A DNA stretch of 64,000 nucleotides from Paenibacillus sp. 453mf (lineage in GTDB: Bacteria > Bacillota > Bacilli > Paenibacillales > Paenibacillaceae). The position numbers and the translations under genes are program-made. The first letter of the stretch is position 1. Each line of letters starts with the position of its first letter. The stretch is taken from contig NZ_FPAC01000003.1 of the NCBI RefSeq assembly GCF_900116105.1, positions 271,858 through 335,857 on the forward strand, written 5' to 3'. Under the pieces are notes generated by a model. That model had not been told where the DNA came from. It did no database searches and saw nothing but the letters and a program-made list of their open reading frames with translations. This document shows positions 61,274 through 64,000 of the stretch, in pieces.

Positions 61274-62233
61274 TTACGGCTGTTCGATTTGAATATTTCC
61301 GGAAGTAGTACGCACTTTAATCAGCTCTGTTCCGGTTCTTGGTGATTCAGGTGCATGAACACTTCCAGATACGGCTTGAACATCATAAAATCCGGCAAAA
61401 TCATGTGCTGCTATAACATCCACATCGCCTGATACGGCCCGGATATCTAGATTCCCTCTCACGGATTGACTGACTTCCACATTCCCGGACTGTACTTCAA
61501 TGCTGGCGTCTCCGTGCAAATCTTCAATTTCGATGTCACCGGAAGTGGACTTAACCTCTAGCTGGCCTTGAATTCCAGCCGCCTCTATACTACCTGATTG
61601 GAGCTTCACTGCAATTCTGCTTGAAGTGAGGTTCTCAAGCTCAATTTCTCCAGAGATCATATCGAAGCTTGCACTGTCCTTGGCTGTTACATCCTTCATA
61701 TCCAGATTGCCTGATGATAGCTTTACTGTAAGCTGATTGGCTTGAACATCCTCGAGGTTGAAATCACCTGAGGTTGATGAAATAGAAACATGCCTTGCCT
61801 GAACCCCGGTAATGTCGTTATTGCTTGATATATTATCCAGCACAAGCTCATCGAGCGTTTTGTCTGAAGGAATCCGAACCTCAATGCGATTGTCTGAGAA
61901 ATCCAAATTAAATGATAGAAATTGAAAGGAATCCTTCGCTGACGTATCAATCGTAAGCGTGCTGCCCTCCGGAGCTGTCTGTTCAATTCGATTTATGGCA
62001 TCCTGGTGCCATTTACCTTTGAATAATACTGAAATTTGTTCATCCTCACTCGGTACAAATTGGATATTCGTACTGCTGTCAGTTCGCATGACAAGGGAAT
62101 GGGTGCCTGCTTTAGAAAACGCAAACTGTTTCTCATACGCAATCCGGTCATCTCCAAATTCAAATCCAAATATGGACATGCCGACAACGCCGACAGCAAT
62201 GCAGGCAACCGCAAATCTTATCCAGTTCTTCAT
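61274..62233 (-). CDS. DUF4097 beta-strand repeat protein
   Basis: Protein of 319 residues with an N-terminal membrane anchor (about 5-25) and an extracytoplasmic right-handed beta-repeat: ISSTSGDFNLEDV, LSSGNLDMKDV, MISGEIELENL, LQSGSIEAAGI, STSGDIEIEDL, VQSGNVEVSQS, AVSGDVDVIAA, a repeat of about 20 residues centred on SG-x-(I/V/L/F). This is the LiaG/DUF4097 fold. It is the third gene of a PadR-HAAS-DUF4097 operon, a set common in Bacillota and tied to envelope stress. Exact role unknown. Confidence 0.88.
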   Translation of the reverse strand: MKNWIRFAVACIAVGVVGMSIFGFEFGDDRIAYEKQFAFSKAGTHSLVMRTDSSTNIQFVPSEDEQISVLFKGKWHQDAINRIEQTAPEGSTLTIDTSAKDSFQFLSFNLDFSDNRIEVRIPSDKTLDELVLDNISSNNDITGVQARHVSISSTSGDFNLEDVQANQLTVKLSSGNLDMKDVTAKDSASFDMISGEIELENLTSSRIAVKLQSGSIEAAGIQGQLEVKSTSGDIEIEDLHGDASIEVQSGNVEVSQSVRGNLDIRAVSGDVDVIAAHDFAGFYDVQAVSGSVHAPESPRTGTELIKVRTTSGNIQIEQP

Positions 62234-62881
62234 CTATTGGTCCCTTCCTTTCACCACTTTGAAATTCCATCTTACATAGCTGCGAGTAAGTACCCCAAGC
62301 TTCTTGGCAGCCCACAGCGAGAAGATACCGAGCAGGATGCCAATTCCGAGCATGGTGATACTGACGGACGCTTCTGCCCAGATCACACGCTTCTCTTGGA
62401 ACATAAAATCGGCCAGGGCAAGAAATGGAGCCAGTACGCCAGCGGCCGAAGTAGCGGCAATAGCCAGCCACACGGACCATATGGTTGCAAATACCGGCAG
62501 GGCAAAGATGAGATTCAGAAAGAACATGCCGATCGCAGAGAAAAAGCTGCGGAAAGCACGGTGGCTTGATCTCGATTCTGTCATATAGGGCATACTGGCT
62601 GCGAATGGCATACCTGAATTATTAGATGCACCATAGGCATTGTTGTAAGTAATTTGAGGTGAAGCTGGCCCCTGTGCTGGGGAAACATACCGATCACCGA
62701 GGGCTTCTAGTGCAAGCTCTCTCGGATGACCAAGCTCTCTTGAAATGTCTTCTTCCGTCTTGCCTTCAGCCAAGCCCATATCAAAATGCTGCTCGTAATC
62801 ACTTAGCAGCTCCATGCGTTCACCTTCGTCAAGCAGCCTAAGCTCGCGTTCCAGAGCAGTCATAAACATACGTCTGTTCAT
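62234..62881 (-). CDS. HAAS domain (DUF1700) membrane protein
   Basis: Membrane protein of 215 residues. The N-terminal HAAS domain (MTALERELRLLDEGERMELLSDYEQHFDMGLAEGKTEEDISRELGHPRELA, about 7-58) is followed by a Gly/Ser/Pro/Ala linker and about four helices (about 110-200). It overlaps the PadR gene by four bases and directly abuts the DUF4097 gene. HAAS proteins are thought to pair with PadR-type signalling at the membrane. Confidence 0.88.
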   Translation of the reverse strand: MNRRMFMTALERELRLLDEGERMELLSDYEQHFDMGLAEGKTEEDISRELGHPRELALEALGDRYVSPAQGPASPQITYNNAYGASNNSGMPFAASMPYMTESRSSHRAFRSFFSAIGMFFLNLIFALPVFATIWSVWLAIAATSAAGVLAPFLALADFMFQEKRVIWAEASVSITMLGIGILLGIFSLWAAKKLGVLTRSYVRWNFKVVKGRDQ

Positions 62882-63204
62882 TCGCTATATCCTTCCTTAA
62901 GTAGATTGGTCACACTTGATACAAATAGATTCCATTCAAGCTCCAATTTCAGCATATAAGCAAGTCCAGAATCCGTTAATCTGTAATATTTACGCGGAGG
63001 TCCCTCGTTAGATTCACGCAAATAGGTGGTGCAGTACCCGTCTGCTACTAATCGGCGAAGCAAGGGATACAAAGCACCTTCAGCAATCTCAATATGTCTG
63101 GACACGGCTTGAGCCAGCTCATATCCATATCGGTCTTTACGGTGAATCAGTACAAGGACGCACAGCTCTAACGCACCCTTTTTAAATTGGATATTCACAT
63201 TCAA
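62878..63204 (-). CDS. PadR family transcriptional regulator
   Basis: Winged-helix regulator of 108 residues: FKKGALELCVLVLIHRKDRYGYELAQAVSRHIEIAEGALYPLLRRLVADGYCTTYLRESNEGPPRKYYRLTDSG is the complete PadR domain of the short PadR-s2 type, with the RKYYRLT wing. AAGGAGAC precedes the ATG. First gene of the operon with the HAAS and DUF4097 genes, which it probably autoregulates from the A/T-rich region at 63205-63300. Confidence 0.93.
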   Translation of the reverse strand: MNVNIQFKKGALELCVLVLIHRKDRYGYELAQAVSRHIEIAEGALYPLLRRLVADGYCTTYLRESNEGPPRKYYRLTDSGLAYMLKLELEWNLFVSSVTNLLKEGYSE

Positions 63205-63408
63205 TCAGATTCGGGTCTCCTTTCTTGCCAAACGTTTAATTACACATAATTACTAAATTTAGATTAGTACTGTTTATTATATAGTAGTGAACAGGTAAAT
63301 ATTAACACTCAGTACTGAATAATGCAAGATAGTGATATTCATGCAGACATGAAGGCGTTTGAAACTCCTCTCCGCGGGTAAGGAAAGCAGAGAAGGAGAG
63401 GATCGTAC

Positions 63409-63789
63409 ATGAACAACAAGAATCAAGAGGCAAGTGAGCCAAACCAGCATAAGCAAGACTATTCCAAGAAAAAACACTCTAAGAAAAGAAGGATGGGTCT
63501 CCATTTCTATCGTAGAAGATCACTCCGATCTAAAAAAAGACTACAAATCCGCAATCGTTATGAAATAGCCCATATGATTAGCGAGATAGCGACATCGCTG
63601 CTGTTTCTGGCCGGCAGCTTTTGCTTGTTCTATCCGGAAGTCAAACTGATTGGCACCTGTCTATTTATTCTAGGGAGTATTCAAATGCTGGTCCGTGCAC
63701 TTATTCGAATGTCATACATGCTTAAACTCAAAAAATGGGATTACATTGATGAAAATAGAGATCAGGAGAAGAACCACATCATGCACTAA
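63409..63789 (+). CDS. YrhK-like small membrane protein
   Basis: Protein of 126 residues. A very basic, lysine- and arginine-rich N-terminus (about 1-45) precedes a YrhK-type domain: IRNRYEIAHMISEIATSLLFLAGSFCLFYP then KLIGTCLFILGSIQMLVRALIRM, two membrane helices forming a hairpin, and an acidic tail. AGAAGGAGAGG precedes the ATG. Divergent from the PadR operon. Function unknown. Confidence 0.75.
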   Translation: MNNKNQEASEPNQHKQDYSKKKHSKKRRMGLHFYRRRSLRSKKRLQIRNRYEIAHMISEIATSLLFLAGSFCLFYPEVKLIGTCLFILGSIQMLVRALIRMSYMLKLKKWDYIDENRDQEKNHIMH

Positions 63790-63833
63790 ACATCTGTTGA
63801 AAATGGGGGTTAACACATGTGTGGGCAAATCAA

Positions 63834-63876
63834 AGACCGCCTTAAGCTGACTGGATAAGCAGCATAAGGCGGTCTA
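63834..63876. terminator. bidirectional terminator at the right end
   Basis: AGACCGCCTTAAGCTG (63834-63849) pairs with CAGCATAAGGCGGTCT (63860-63875). It ends the YrhK-like gene and the minus-strand fragment that enters from the right. Confidence 0.78.
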
Positions 63877-64000
63877 TTTACATTTTGTCGATTTCTTATT
63901 GGCCATGCTTATGAGACAGCCCAGGTTGTTGCGTACGCGTTTTTCAGCATCGCCCTTCATTTGGTTTTGAAGATCTGCTTCTGTTTGACCGGAGAAGCTC
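63874..64000 (-). pseudogene. trigger-factor-like fragment, truncated (runs off the window)
   Basis: The minus-strand frame entering from the window edge reads SFSGQTEADLQNQMKGDAEK then RVRNNLGCLISMANKKSTKCK and stops at 63874. The first 26 residues match the middle of trigger factor (FSGQ-x-E-x-L-x-x-QMK-x-DAEKRV-x-NL in B. subtilis Tig). In Tig about 130 more residues follow; here a short unrelated tail and a stop do. So this is a truncated extra copy or a decayed gene; its upstream part lies outside the window. Confidence 0.6.

Noticed and set aside
1-64000. tRNA, rRNA, prophage or complete IS elements
   Set aside because: No transposase, integrase or phage structural genes and no cloverleaf or rRNA-like sequence were recognised.

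Overview
The window looks like chromosomal DNA from a Paenibacillus-like member of the Bacillota. Ribosome binding sites are strong AGGAGG types, GTG and TTG starts occur, and hairpin-plus-T terminators are common. The gene families fit that group: AbrB/SpoVT regulator, HmoB-type monooxygenase, bacterial NO synthase, Dps, PadR-HAAS-DUF4097, and a type I holin-like toxin locus. I see no rRNA, tRNA, CRISPR array, prophage or complete insertion sequence.

Layout. 0.2-4.7 kb (minus strand): phosphonate-type ABC importer phnD-phnC-phnE-phnE with a tyrosine-phosphatase-like gene, opposite a GntR regulator and behind an 11-bp-periodic Pho-box-like array. 5.7-9 kb: glpD behind a leader terminator, then an oxidoreductase. 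9-14.6 kb: HxlR and AbrB regulators, cidAB-like genes with a divergent LysR, a nitrilase-family amidase and two acetyltransferases. 14.7-18.5 kb: LtaS-like sulfatase, hmoB, and a glycerophosphodiester phosphodiesterase with its own Pho-like array. 18.7-22 kb: nuclease-helicase fusion, small membrane protein, metallo-beta-lactamase-fold hydrolase. 22.4-28.3 kb: uxaC with a perfect cre site, then a MarR regulator with a heterodimeric ABC exporter. 28.3-35.6 kb: DUF2750, a DUF697/EcsC-like protein, serpin lipoprotein, lipid kinase, TetR, nucleoside hydrolase, DUF4261 and DUF2294 proteins.

35.7-43 kb is a purine-scavenging block: a Pot-type ABC importer interleaved with a nucleoside hydrolase, followed by adenine deaminase; a palindrome-bearing tandem repeat lies between transporter and deaminase. 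43.0-43.3 kb holds a frameshifted holin-like type I toxin. 43.4-51.7 kb: HAD phosphatase, dps, NO synthase, arginase and a polyamine-type ABC importer, a stress/arginine-polyamine block. 51.9-57.1 kb: nitroreductase, a polysaccharide O-acetylation cluster, aldo/keto reductase and a LiaI-like membrane protein. 57.3-59 kb is a decay zone with three broken genes (DUF2798, aldo/keto reductase tail, AraC regulator). 59-64 kb: SDR, FAD oxidoreductase, PadR-HAAS-DUF4097 operon, a YrhK-like protein and a truncated trigger-factor-like fragment.

The most unusual signals are a family of 15-bp inverted pairs (TTATGAAATTGATTC) in several intergenic regions, twice forming the ends of a 117-118-bp MITE-like element; the frameshifted toxin; the two homopolymer-type frameshifts in the AraC gene; paired Pho-like arrays; and two leader terminators (glpD and purine importer) that suggest transcription attenuation.
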